From the NCBI RefSeq assembly GCF_011044995.1, contig NZ_JAAKZW010000067.1, forward strand, positions 1 to 34,286: a stretch of DNA of 34,286 nucleotides, written 5' to 3'. The translations under genes were made by a program, and so were the position numbers. Position 1 is the stretch's first letter. The number at the start of each line of letters is the position of its first letter. This stretch comes from Streptomyces mesophilus (GTDB taxonomy: Bacteria; Actinomycetota; Actinomycetes; Streptomycetales; Streptomycetaceae). A model generated the notes under the pieces. It saw only the letters and a program-made list of their open reading frames with translations, was not told the origin of the DNA and did no database searches. Of the stretch, positions 1-7,181 are shown one piece after another.

Positions 1-32
1 CACCCGCACCAGAAGACGACCCCCACCCCGGT

Positions 33-38
33 TACGCT
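33..38 (+). promoter_or_regulatory. -10 box of a leaderless promoter
   Basis: The hexamer TACGCT fits the actinobacterial -10 consensus TANNNT and ends exactly 6 nt before the ATG at 45. No Shine-Dalgarno sequence precedes that ATG. This geometry puts the transcription start at or next to the start codon, so the dipeptidase mRNA is probably leaderless. No convincing -35 is visible. The call is inferred from spacing and from the same pattern at several other genes in this window. Confidence 0.5.
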
Positions 39-44
39 CGACAC

Positions 45-1442
45 ATGAGCCAGACCCCGGACAACGCCGTCCGCCAGTACATCGACCAGCACAGCGACAC
101 ATTCCTCGACGACCTCAAGGAATGGCTGCGCATCCCCTCCGTCTCGGCCCAGCCCGAGCACGCCGACGATGTACGGCGCAGCGCCGACTGGCTCACCGGC
201 AAACTCAAGGAGACCGGCTTCCCGGTCACCGAGGTCTGGGAGACCGCGGGTGCCCCCGCCGTCTTCGCCGAGTGGCCGAGCGAGGACCCGGCCGCCCCCA
301 CCGTCCTGGTCTACGGCCACCACGACGTCCAGCCCGCCGCCCTCGCGGACGGCTGGGACACCGAGCCTTTCGAGCCGGTGATCAAGGGCAAGCAGCTCTA
401 CGCCCGCGGCGCCGCCGACGACAAGGGCCAGGTCTTCTTCCACACGCTCGGCGTACGGGCGCACCTGGCGGCCACCGGGCGCAGCACGCCGGCCGTCCAC
501 CTCAAGCTCCTCATCGAGGGCGAGGAGGAGTCGGGCTCCCCGAACTTCCGCACCCTGATCGAGCAGCACCGCGGCCGCCTCGCCGCCGACGCGGTGATCG
601 TCTCCGACACCGGGATGTGGTCCGAGACCACCCCGACCGTGTGCACCGGGATGCGCGGCCTCGTCGAGTGCGAGCTGTCGGTGTGCGGTCCCGACCAGGA
701 CATCCACTCCGGGTCGTTCGGCGGCGCGGTGCCCAACCCGGCCACCGTCGTCGGCCGGATCGTCGCCGCCCTGCACGACGGGCAGGGGCGCGTGGCGATC
801 CCCGGGTTCTACGACGGGATCGTCGAGCTCACGGACCGCGAGCGGAAGCTCTTCGCCGAGCTGCCCTTCGACGAGCAGGAGTGGCTGCGTACGGCCAAGT
901 CCTATGCCGCGCACGGCGAACAGGGCTACTCGACCCTGGAGCGCATCTGGGCCCGCCCGACCGCCGAGGTCAACGGCATCGGCGGCGGCTACCAGGGCGC
1001 CGGCGGCAAGACGGTCGTGCCGGCCGCGGCCTTCGTGAAGCTCTCGTTCCGTATCGTCGCGGGACAGGACCCGGCCCGTGTCGAGGCCGCCATCACGCAG
1101 TGGGTCGAGGCCCAGCTGCCCGCCGGCGTCCGGCACACCCTCACCTTCAGCGGCGCCACCCGCCCCTGCCTCACCCCGCTCGACCACCCGGCCCTGGAAG
1201 CCGTCGCGCGTGCGATGGGCCGCGCCTTCGAACAGCCGGTCCGCTTCACGCGCGAGGGCGGCTCGGGACCGGCCGCCGACCTCCAGGACGTCCTGGAGTC
1301 GCCGGTTCTCTTCCTGGGCATCTCCGTACCGTCGGACGGCTGGCACGCGCCGAATGAGAAGGTCGAACTCGATCTCCTCACCAAGGGCGTCGAGGCCGCC
1401 GCGTATCTCTGGACCGACCTGGCCGAGTCGCTGCGCACCTGA
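45..1442 (+). CDS. M20 family metallo-dipeptidase
   Basis: A 465-residue cytoplasmic zinc peptidase of the M20/M25/M40 family, expected to hydrolyse dipeptides or related amides using two metal ions. The zinc-binding HxD lies in GHHDVQP near residue 92. The bridging aspartate lies in GAADDKGQ near residue 125. The catalytic glutamate pair lies in LIEGEEESGSP near residue 160. The last histidine ligand lies in GWHAPNE near the C-terminus. The lid/dimerisation domain sits between the two halves of the catalytic domain, and the length is normal for this subfamily. There is no signal peptide. The ATG at 45 fits leaderless expression (TACGCT at 33-38). The family is clear but the exact substrate is not. 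Confidence 0.93.
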   Translation: MSQTPDNAVRQYIDQHSDTFLDDLKEWLRIPSVSAQPEHADDVRRSADWLTGKLKETGFPVTEVWETAGAPAVFAEWPSEDPAAPTVLVYGHHDVQPAALADGWDTEPFEPVIKGKQLYARGAADDKGQVFFHTLGVRAHLAATGRSTPAVHLKLLIEGEEESGSPNFRTLIEQHRGRLAADAVIVSDTGMWSETTPTVCTGMRGLVECELSVCGPDQDIHSGSFGGAVPNPATVVGRIVAALHDGQGRVAIPGFYDGIVELTDRERKLFAELPFDEQEWLRTAKSYAAHGEQGYSTLERIWARPTAEVNGIGGGYQGAGGKTVVPAAAFVKLSFRIVAGQDPARVEAAITQWVEAQLPAGVRHTLTFSGATRPCLTPLDHPALEAVARAMGRAFEQPVRFTREGGSGPAADLQDVLESPVLFLGISVPSDGWHAPNEKVELDLLTKGVEAAAYLWTDLAESLRT

Positions 1443-1544
1443 CGCACCGGACGGGATCACCTGCCGCGCCCGCTGCCGTATCGACGTATCGCCGTATTGC
1501 TGAAGCCCTAAGTGCCCTTTCCATCGGGGGAGTTGGAAGTTCCT

Positions 1545-2498
1545 GTGACCACCTGGACCGACCGCACCGCTGACCGGCCCATCCCGCTGACCGCGCCGGG
1601 CGGGATCGACCGCGAGGCCCACCACCGTCTCGACGAGGCCTGGCTCGCCGCGGCCTGGAGCCACCCCACGACGCGGGTGTTCGTCGTCTCCGGCGGCCAG
1701 GTGCTGATCGACGACACCGCCAACGGCGGCACCGAGATCGTCATGACGCCGACCTTCGAGGCCCCGGACACCGAGGTGCACCGCTATTTCCTGGGCACCG
1801 ACGAGGGCGGCGTGCGCTACTTCGCGCTGCAGAAGGACACCCTGCCCGGCCGCATGGACCAGTCCGCGCGCCCGGCCGGGCTGCGCGAGGCCGGACTGCT
1901 GCTCTCGCCGCGCGACGCGGGCCTGATGGTGCACGCGGTCGCCCTGGAGAACTGGCAGCGGATGCACCGCTTCTGCTCCCGTTGCGCGGAGCGCACCCAG
2001 ATCGCCGCGGCCGGCCACATCCGCCGCTGCCCGGCCTGCGGCGCCGAGCACTACCCGCGTACGGACCCGGCCGTGATCATGGCCGTCACCGACGAGGAGG
2101 ACCGCCTCCTTCTCGGCCGCCAGGTGCACTGGCCCGAAGGCCGTTTCTCCACGCTCGCGGGCTTCGTCGAGCCGGGCGAGTCCATCGAGCAGTCGGTGCG
2201 CCGCGAGGTCTTCGAGGAGGCCGGCGTCACCGTCGGCGACGTCGAGTACGTCGCGTCGCAGCCCTGGCCCTTCCCCTCCTCCCTCATGCTCGGCTTCATG
2301 GCCCGCGCCACCACGGCCGAGATCAACGTGGACGGCGACGAGATCGAGGAGGCCCGCTGGTTCTCACGCGACGAACTGCGCGCCGCCTTCGAGTCCGGCG
2401 AGGTCATCCCGCCGTACGGCATCTCCATCGCCGCCCGTCTCATCGAGCTCTGGTACGGCAAGCCGCTCCCCAAGCCGCTTCCGGTGAGGGAGTCGTAA
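1545..2498 (+). CDS. nudC: NAD(+) diphosphatase / NADH pyrophosphatase NudC
   Basis: A 317-residue Nudix hydrolase that cleaves NAD(H) to NMN(H) and AMP; known NudC enzymes also remove NAD caps from RNA. A four-cysteine zinc ribbon (FCSRC and RCPACG) in the middle is followed by the Nudix box GFVEPGESIEQSVRREVFEE, then SQPWPFPSSLM, the NudC-specific motif. The frame is open from a GTG at 1512, but the GTG at 1545 is preferred because GGGGGAG (1526-1532) lies just upstream; nothing resembling a ribosome site precedes 1512. It is transcribed in the same direction as the dipeptidase upstream and the OsmC gene downstream. Confidence 0.93.
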   Translation: MTTWTDRTADRPIPLTAPGGIDREAHHRLDEAWLAAAWSHPTTRVFVVSGGQVLIDDTANGGTEIVMTPTFEAPDTEVHRYFLGTDEGGVRYFALQKDTLPGRMDQSARPAGLREAGLLLSPRDAGLMVHAVALENWQRMHRFCSRCAERTQIAAAGHIRRCPACGAEHYPRTDPAVIMAVTDEEDRLLLGRQVHWPEGRFSTLAGFVEPGESIEQSVRREVFEEAGVTVGDVEYVASQPWPFPSSLMLGFMARATTAEINVDGDEIEEARWFSRDELRAAFESGEVIPPYGISIAARLIELWYGKPLPKPLPVRES

Positions 2499-2560
2499 GG
2501 GCCGTGGCGTCGTAACCTGCCTTACGGGGATCAATCGGGGCGAAAGGCATGGAGTAACCG

Positions 2561-3004
2561 ATGGCCGACTACCGCATCGAAACCACTCGCAACGGCTACC
2601 GCGACTGGACCGCCCGCAACGACCGCGGCGCCGAAGTCCGGATGGCCGCGGCCGACGACGACTCCGCCCAGCCCTCCTTCACGCCCGTCGAGCTGCTGCT
2701 CGCGGCGATGGGCGGCTGCAGCGGCATGGTCCTCGACCGCACGGCCCGCGCGGTCGAGCACGACGACCTGGCGATCACCATCGAGTCGGTCTCGACCCCC
2801 GAGGACGACGGCCGGATCGGAAAGATCCGGGTCACGTACGAACTCGACATCCCCGCCGATGCCAACAACGGCAAGGCGGCCGAGGTCTTCGCCCGCGGTG
2901 TCCGCATGACGCACGAGCAGCACTGCACGGTCAGCCGCACGGTCGAACACGGCGCCCGGGTCGAGGCGATCCTGCCGGACGGCACGGTGGGCTTCGAGGG
3001 CTAG
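2561..3004 (+). CDS. OsmC family protein (peroxiredoxin-like)
   Basis: A 147-residue protein of the OsmC/Ohr fold, small dimeric enzymes that reduce organic hydroperoxides with two cysteines. The first candidate cysteine is in the helix AMGGCSGMVLDR near residue 52, and the second is in HEQHCTVSRTV near residue 121, matching the usual spacing. It starts at an ATG preceded by GGAG about 7 nt upstream. Its stop codon overlaps the stop codon of the convergent PfkB kinase in the shared palindrome CTAG (3001-3004). It could be a YhfA-like OsmC rather than a true Ohr. Confidence 0.88.
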   Translation: MADYRIETTRNGYRDWTARNDRGAEVRMAAADDDSAQPSFTPVELLLAAMGGCSGMVLDRTARAVEHDDLAITIESVSTPEDDGRIGKIRVTYELDIPADANNGKAAEVFARGVRMTHEQHCTVSRTVEHGARVEAILPDGTVGFEG

Positions 3005-3915
3005 ATCTCGCTGGTCAACTCGGCTGCCCGTGCGAGCAGTTCGGCCCGGCTCATCGCGTCGGCCCGGGTGGACGGGACCGTACAGGCGTAGGCGCCGGCG
3101 ACCGCCCCGTACAGGGCGCACCGCCGTACGTCCTCCCCGCCGAGCCGGCCGAACAGGAAGGCGGAGGCGAAGGCGTCGCCCGCGCCGTTGGAGTCCACGA
3201 CGGGTTCGGGCGGCGTGACCGCGGGCACGTGCGTCAGCTCGTCCTCCGCCAGCAGGTACGCCCCCTCGGCCCCGGCGGTCGCGACGACCACATCGGCCCG
3301 GCCGCGCGCCGCGATGTCCCGCATCGTGCGCTCCGGATCGGCCAGCGCGGCGGTGGACAGGAAGACGAGGTCCGCTTCGAGCGCGAACTGCTCGTGGTAC
3401 GGGTTCTCGCCGTCCCAGTTGTGCAGATCGGTGGAGACGGTCAGGCCCGCTTCCCGCAGCAGCGGCAGCGCGAAGGCGCAGGGGTACGTGATCACTACAT
3501 GCGCGTGCCGGCTCACGGCGGCCAGTTTCCGTACGGTCTCCTCGGGCAGCCGGTCGGACTCCTGCGTACGCGAGTCGTCGTACAGCGAAAGCCGGCGCCC
3601 GTCGGGACCGACCAGATTGACCGCACGCTTGGTGCCGCCGGGCAGCAAAACGGTGGTGAAGGGGATGCCCCGTTCGCGGTGCAGCGCGCGCACCAGCTCG
3701 CCCTCGTGGTCCTCGCCCACCATGTCGAGGTGATGGGTGCGCAGCCCCAGTGCGCCGACCGAGACGGCGACGAAGTCCCCGCTCTGCCCGGCGCGCGTGA
3801 CGATGCCCGGCCGGATCATGTAGCTGTCGGCGAACGGCAGCGGCAGCTCCGGCACATGGACGATGGTGTCCACGCCGGAACCGCCCAGGACGAGGACGTC
3901 GGTCTCGGTGCGCAT
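3001..3915 (-). CDS. PfkB family carbohydrate (ribokinase-like) kinase
   Basis: A 304-residue ribokinase-superfamily kinase that phosphorylates a sugar or nucleoside with ATP. The N-terminal VLGGSGVDTIVHVPELP and the GG/DFVAVSVGALG region match PfkB signature 1. The C-terminal DSNGAGDAFASAFLFG is signature 2 and carries the catalytic aspartate and anion hole. The frame extends to 3984, but the ATG at 3915 is preferred: it follows GAGAGGA, and the extension is low-complexity sequence over a 7-bp tandem repeat. It converges on the osmC-like gene. The substrate cannot be assigned from the sequence. Confidence 0.9.
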   Translation of the reverse strand: MRTETDVLVLGGSGVDTIVHVPELPLPFADSYMIRPGIVTRAGQSGDFVAVSVGALGLRTHHLDMVGEDHEGELVRALHRERGIPFTTVLLPGGTKRAVNLVGPDGRRLSLYDDSRTQESDRLPEETVRKLAAVSRHAHVVITYPCAFALPLLREAGLTVSTDLHNWDGENPYHEQFALEADLVFLSTAALADPERTMRDIAARGRADVVVATAGAEGAYLLAEDELTHVPAVTPPEPVVDSNGAGDAFASAFLFGRLGGEDVRRCALYGAVAGAYACTVPSTRADAMSRAELLARAAELTSEI

Positions 3916-3929
3916 GCGTTCCTCTCGGC

Positions 3930-3960
3930 GACAGGCGACAGGCGACAGGCGACGACAGGC
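3930..3960. repeat. 7-bp tandem repeat GACAGGC
   Basis: Three perfect head-to-tail copies of GACAGGC (3930-3950), then GAC and a fourth copy (3954-3960). The array lies in the divergent intergenic region just upstream of the kinase ribosome binding site. It is probably a slippage-prone repeat. Copy number could affect expression of the divergent pair, but nothing here proves that. Confidence 0.7.
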
Positions 3961-4016
3961 AGGGAAGCCGCCTTCTAGACTCATCTCCTCATACGGGCAC
4001 GGCGAGCGGGGGCGTA

Positions 4017-4283
4017 ATGACCGACGACGAGGGTGTAACGGTCTATTGGCGCCCGGGCTGCCCGTACTGCATGCGCCTGCGCGTCTCCCTGCGCCTGAAG
4101 AAACTCCCGCGCACCGAGATCAACATCTGGGAGCACCCGGACGCGGCCGCTTTCGTCCGCTCGGTCGCCGACGGCAACGAGACGGTCCCCACGGTCGTCG
4201 TCGCCGGCCACGCGATGGTGAACCCGTCGCCGGCAACGGTGATGTCGGAGGTCCGCAGCAGGGCGCCCCATCTGCTGGCGTAG
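4017..4283 (+). CDS. glutaredoxin/mycoredoxin-like protein with CPYC active site
   Basis: An 88-residue thioredoxin-fold protein with a glutaredoxin active site CPYC (PGCPYCMRL) near residue 18. The cis-proline motif ETVPTVVV and the NPSPATV loop match mycoredoxins, which reduce mycothiol mixed disulfides in actinobacteria. The start has GGGGGCG a few bases upstream. TAGACT (3976-3981) could be the -10 of a promoter between it and the divergent kinase. It converges on a second mycoredoxin gene at 4370-4612. CPYC is the classical glutaredoxin motif, whereas its neighbour has CGYC. Confidence 0.88.
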   Translation: MTDDEGVTVYWRPGCPYCMRLRVSLRLKKLPRTEINIWEHPDAAAFVRSVADGNETVPTVVVAGHAMVNPSPATVMSEVRSRAPHLLA

Positions 4284-4334
4284 ACGAAGAGCGGGCCCCG
4301 CCGGCAAGAGACGAAGAGCGGGCCCCGCCGGCAA
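4283..4334. repeat. tandem duplication of a 25-bp unit containing a terminator arm
   Basis: Two perfect 25-bp copies (4283-4307 and 4310-4334) with a period of 27. Each contains the core GAGCGGGCCCCGCCGG. The second copy supplies the left arm of the hairpin at 4316-4351; the first is an extra left arm with no matching right arm. Confidence 0.85.
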
Positions 4335-4351
4335 TCCGGCAAGGCCCGCTC
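4316..4351. terminator. bidirectional hairpin terminator
   Basis: GAGCGGGCC (4316-4324) pairs with GGCCCGCTC (4343-4351). After a 2x2 internal loop, GCCGG pairs with CCGGC around the loop CAAT. It sits between two convergent thiol-oxidoreductase genes, so it can end both transcripts. There is no strong T-tract, as is usual in Streptomyces. Confidence 0.75.
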
Positions 4352-4369
4352 GATCAGGTCGCACGAAAC

Positions 4370-4612
4370 TCAGGCGCCGACCTTCTGCTTCACCTGGGCC
4401 AGCGAGGGGTTCGTCAGGGTCGAGCCGTCCTCGAAGAGGACCGTCGGGACCGTCTGGTTGCCGCCGTTCGCCTTCTCGACGAACGCCGCGGACTCCGGGT
4501 CGTGCTCGATGTTGATCTCCTTGTACGCGATGCCCTCGCGGTCCAGCTGCTTCTTCAGCCGCTGGCAGTAGCCGCACCACGTGGTGCTGTACATCGTCAC
4601 AGTGCCCGGCAT
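4370..4612 (-). CDS. mrx1: mycoredoxin (mycothiol-dependent glutaredoxin-like)
   Basis: An 80-residue thioredoxin-fold protein with the active site CGYC (TTWCGYCQRLKKQL) near residue 13, followed by INIEHDPESAAFVEKANGGNQTVPTV and NPSLAQVKQK. This is the typical mycoredoxin-1 sequence. Mycoredoxin-1 uses mycothiol to reduce S-mycothiolated proteins in the cytoplasm. The ATG follows AAGGAGCG. It converges with the paralogue at 4017-4283 and lies divergently next to uvrD2. The family is certain; the exact orthology to characterised Mrx1 is very likely. Confidence 0.9.
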   Translation of the reverse strand: MPGTVTMYSTTWCGYCQRLKKQLDREGIAYKEINIEHDPESAAFVEKANGGNQTVPTVLFEDGSTLTNPSLAQVKQKVGA

Positions 4613-4773
4613 GTCTCTCGCGCTCCTTAACGGTCCCAGTGCGTGCTCGCACCTGTGGAGAACGTACGTCAGGCGTGTGCCATTCCCACAAAGGTCCGCT
4701 CATTAGTACGACGGAAGCGGCCCCCTGTGGACAAGCGGCACGGGCTGCTCGTGAGACCTGGCAGCATGGCGGG

Positions 4774-6972
4774 GTGACAGCCGCAACGCCTTCCCCGCTG
4801 TTCCCGGACGTCCCGGGAAGCGCAGACGCCGTACTCGAAGGGCTCGACCCCGAACAGCGCGAGGTCGCCACCGCCCTGCACGGGCCGGTGTGCGTGCTCG
4901 CGGGAGCCGGCACGGGCAAGACGCGCGCCATCACCCATCGCATCGCGTACGGGGTCAGGGCCGGGATCCTGCAGCCGGCCAGTGTGCTCGCCGTCACGTT
5001 CACCAACCGTGCCGCGGGCGAGATGCGCGGGCGTCTGCGGCTGCTCGGCGCGACCGGGGTGCAGGCGCGGACCTTCCACTCGGCGGCGCTCAGGCAGCTC
5101 CAGTACTTCTGGCCGAAAGCCGTCGGCGGCGGCATGCCCCGCCTGGTCGAGCGCAAGGCGCAGCTGGTGGCGGAGGCCGCGGCCCGCTGCCGTATCCGCC
5201 TGGACCGGGGTGAGCTGCGCGATGTCACCAGCGAGATCGAGTGGTGCAAGGTCACCCAGACCGTCGCCGAGGACTACCCGGCGGCCGTGGTGAAGGCGGG
5301 CCGCGACGCCCCACGCGATCCGGCCGAGATCTCCCGTATCTACACGCACTACGAGCAGCTCAAGCAGGAACGCGGCGTCATCGACTTCGAGGACGTGCTG
5401 CTGCTCACGGTCGCGATCCTGCAGGACCGCTATGACATCGCCGAGCAGGTGCGCTCGCAGTACCACCACTTCGTCGTCGACGAGTACCAGGACGTCAGCC
5501 CGCTCCAGCAGCGGCTGCTCGATCTGTGGCTCGGCGAGCGGGACACCCTGTGCGTGGTGGGCGACGCCAGCCAGACGATTTACTCGTTCACCGGCGCGAC
5601 CCCCGACCACCTCCTCAACTTCCGTACGCGCCATCCGAGCGCCACGGTCGTCAAGCTCATCCGCGACTACCGCTCGACCCCCCAGGTCGTCCACCTCGCC
5701 AACGGACTGCTTGCCGCCGCGAAGGGCCGGGCCGCCGAGCACCGTCTCGAACTGGTCTCGCAGCGCGAGGGCGGCCCCGAGCCGGTCTATGCCGAGTACG
5801 GCGACGAGCCCACCGAGGCCGAGCACACCGCCCGCCGGATCCGCGACCTCATGAACGCGGGCACCCCGGCGAGCGAGATCGCCATCCTCTTCCGTACGAA
5901 CGGGCAGTCCGAGCTCTACGAACAGGCCCTCGCGGACGCCGGCGTCGCCTACCAGCTGCGTGGCGCCGAGCGCTTCTTCGAGCGCCAGGAGGTACGGGAA
6001 GCAGGCGCCGCGCTCCGTGGCGCCGCCCGCTTCGGCGGCAATGACGCGCTGCTCGACGACGCCGTCGACCTGCCCTCGCAGGTGCGGGCCGTGCTGTCCA
6101 CGAAGGGCTGGACCAGCCAGGCCCCGGCCGGCTCGGGCGCCGTCCGCGACCGCTGGGAGTCCCTCGCCGCGCTGGTGCGCCTGGCCGAGGACTTCACCGC
6201 CGCCAAGCCCGGGGCCACCCTCGCCGATCTGGTCGCCGAACTCGACGAGCGGGCCGCCGCCCAGCACGCGCCCACCGTCCAGGGCGTCACGCTCGCCTCG
6301 CTGCACGCGGCCAAGGGCCTGGAGTGGGACGCGGTGTTCCTGGTCGGCCTGACCGAGGGCATGCTGCCCATCGCGTACGCGACGACCGATGAACAGGTCG
6401 AGGAGGAGCGGCGACTGCTCTACGTGGGCGTCACCCGCGCCCGGCGCCATCTCTCCCTGTCCTGGGCGCTCGCGCGCTCACCCGGCGGCCGGGCCAGCAG
6501 GCGGCCGAGCTCCTTCCTCGACGGACTGCGTCCCGGCTCGGTGGGCGCGGGGCTGAGGCGGGTCGGGGGAGCGGCGGGCGGCTCGTCCGTCGAGCGCGGC
6601 ACCCGAGGCCCCGCGCGCAAGCCCCGCGCACCCGTGCCCTGCCGGGTCTGCGGACGCACCCTCACCGACGCCGGCGAACTGAAGCTGATGCGCTGCGAGG
6701 ACTGCCCGTCCGACATGGATGAGGGGCTCTACGAGCGGCTGCGCGAGTGGCGTGCGGACCGGGCGCAGGAGATCGGCCAGCCCGCATATTGCGTGTTCAC
6801 GGACAAGACGCTCATTGCGATCGCGGAGAACGTTCCGGACGACGCGCAGGACCTCGCGCGCATCCCCGGGGTCGGCAGAAGAAAACTTGATCGCTTCGGG
6901 GTCGACGTCCTCGCCATCTGTGCAGGTGAGACGCCTGCGGCGGCAGTTGTGGAGGAGGACGGGAGCGACTGA
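4774..6972 (+). CDS. uvrD2: ATP-dependent DNA helicase UvrD2
   Basis: A 732-residue superfamily 1A 3'-5' DNA helicase. All motifs are visible in order: Walker A AGAGTGKT, Walker B VVDEYQDVSPLQ, motif III VVGDASQTIYSFTGA, motif IV IRDYRSTPQVV, motif V LHAAKGLEWDAVFL and motif VI LYVGVTRARR. The C-terminus carries a tetracysteine element (CRVCG and CEDC) and an HRDC domain (DKTLIAIAENVPDDAQDLARIPGV region). This combination identifies UvrD2, a DNA repair/replication helicase important in mycobacteria. The frame is open from 4639, but the first 45 codons look non-coding. The GTG at 4774 is preferred, preceded by a -10-like CAGCAT exactly 6 nt upstream. The regulated wblC leader follows directly. 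Confidence 0.95.
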   Translation: MTAATPSPLFPDVPGSADAVLEGLDPEQREVATALHGPVCVLAGAGTGKTRAITHRIAYGVRAGILQPASVLAVTFTNRAAGEMRGRLRLLGATGVQARTFHSAALRQLQYFWPKAVGGGMPRLVERKAQLVAEAAARCRIRLDRGELRDVTSEIEWCKVTQTVAEDYPAAVVKAGRDAPRDPAEISRIYTHYEQLKQERGVIDFEDVLLLTVAILQDRYDIAEQVRSQYHHFVVDEYQDVSPLQQRLLDLWLGERDTLCVVGDASQTIYSFTGATPDHLLNFRTRHPSATVVKLIRDYRSTPQVVHLANGLLAAAKGRAAEHRLELVSQREGGPEPVYAEYGDEPTEAEHTARRIRDLMNAGTPASEIAILFRTNGQSELYEQALADAGVAYQLRGAERFFERQEVREAGAALRGAARFGGNDALLDDAVDLPSQVRAVLSTKGWTSQAPAGSGAVRDRWESLAALVRLAEDFTAAKPGATLADLVAELDERAAAQHAPTVQGVTLASLHAAKGLEWDAVFLVGLTEGMLPIAYATTDEQVEEERRLLYVGVTRARRHLSLSWALARSPGGRASRRPSSFLDGLRPGSVGAGLRRVGGAAGGSSVERGTRGPARKPRAPVPCRVCGRTLTDAGELKLMRCEDCPSDMDEGLYERLREWRADRAQEIGQPAYCVFTDKTLIAIAENVPDDAQDLARIPGVGRRKLDRFGVDVLAICAGETPAAAVVEEDGSD

Positions 6973-6985
6973 GGAAAACTCGTCG

Positions 6986-7025
6986 AAAAAATAGTTTGCG
7001 CGCGCCCGACGAAGACCCATAGGTT
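6986..7025 (+). promoter_or_regulatory. wblC promoter with A/T-rich WblC-responsive patch
   Basis: -35 TTGCGC (6996-7001) and -10 TAGGTT (7020-7025) are 18 bp apart, giving a transcription start near 7032. An A/T-rich block, AAAAAATAG (6986-6994), sits directly upstream of the -35 in otherwise very GC-rich DNA. WhiB7/WblC works with the housekeeping sigma factor and uses its C-terminal AT-hook to contact an A/T patch just above the -35. This site fits positive autoregulation. Inferred by position and family knowledge. Confidence 0.75.
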
Positions 7026-7050
7026 CTTCAAGCACGGAGAGGGACGCTTC

Positions 7051-7062
7051 ATGAGGTCCTGA
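7051..7062 (+). other. possible three-codon mini-ORF in the wblC leader
   Basis: ATG-AGG-TCC-TGA preceded by GGAGAGGG with about 7 nt spacing, starting roughly 20 nt after the predicted transcription start. The start codon lies directly after one of two direct copies of GGACGCTTC (7042-7050 and 7066-7074). It would encode Met-Arg-Ser. It may be chance, but it has a better ribosome site than many real genes here. Confidence 0.3.
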
Positions 7063-7181
7063 AACGGACGCTTCCTGAAGCCCGGATTCCGTGTTGTACT
7101 TGAAGACCTTGAACATCAGCGACCGTCGGCTGTGGAGACACAGCATGACCGGTCCCGAGACGCCGAGAGGAGGCGAGTCCA

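Noticed and set aside
122..1357. Long Arg/Pro/Ala-rich frame over the dipeptidase gene
   Set aside because: It is the frame-shifted shadow of a clear M20 dipeptidase; composition is typical of out-of-frame GC-rich DNA and no motif is present.
3929..3960. Short repeat considered as a CRISPR-like array
   Set aside because: Units are 7 bp with no spacers, so it is a simple tandem repeat.
4669..6450. 593-codon minus-strand frame opposite uvrD2
   Set aside because: The plus strand carries every SF1 helicase motif. The minus frame is Gly/Arg/Leu-rich with no domain and is a composition artefact.
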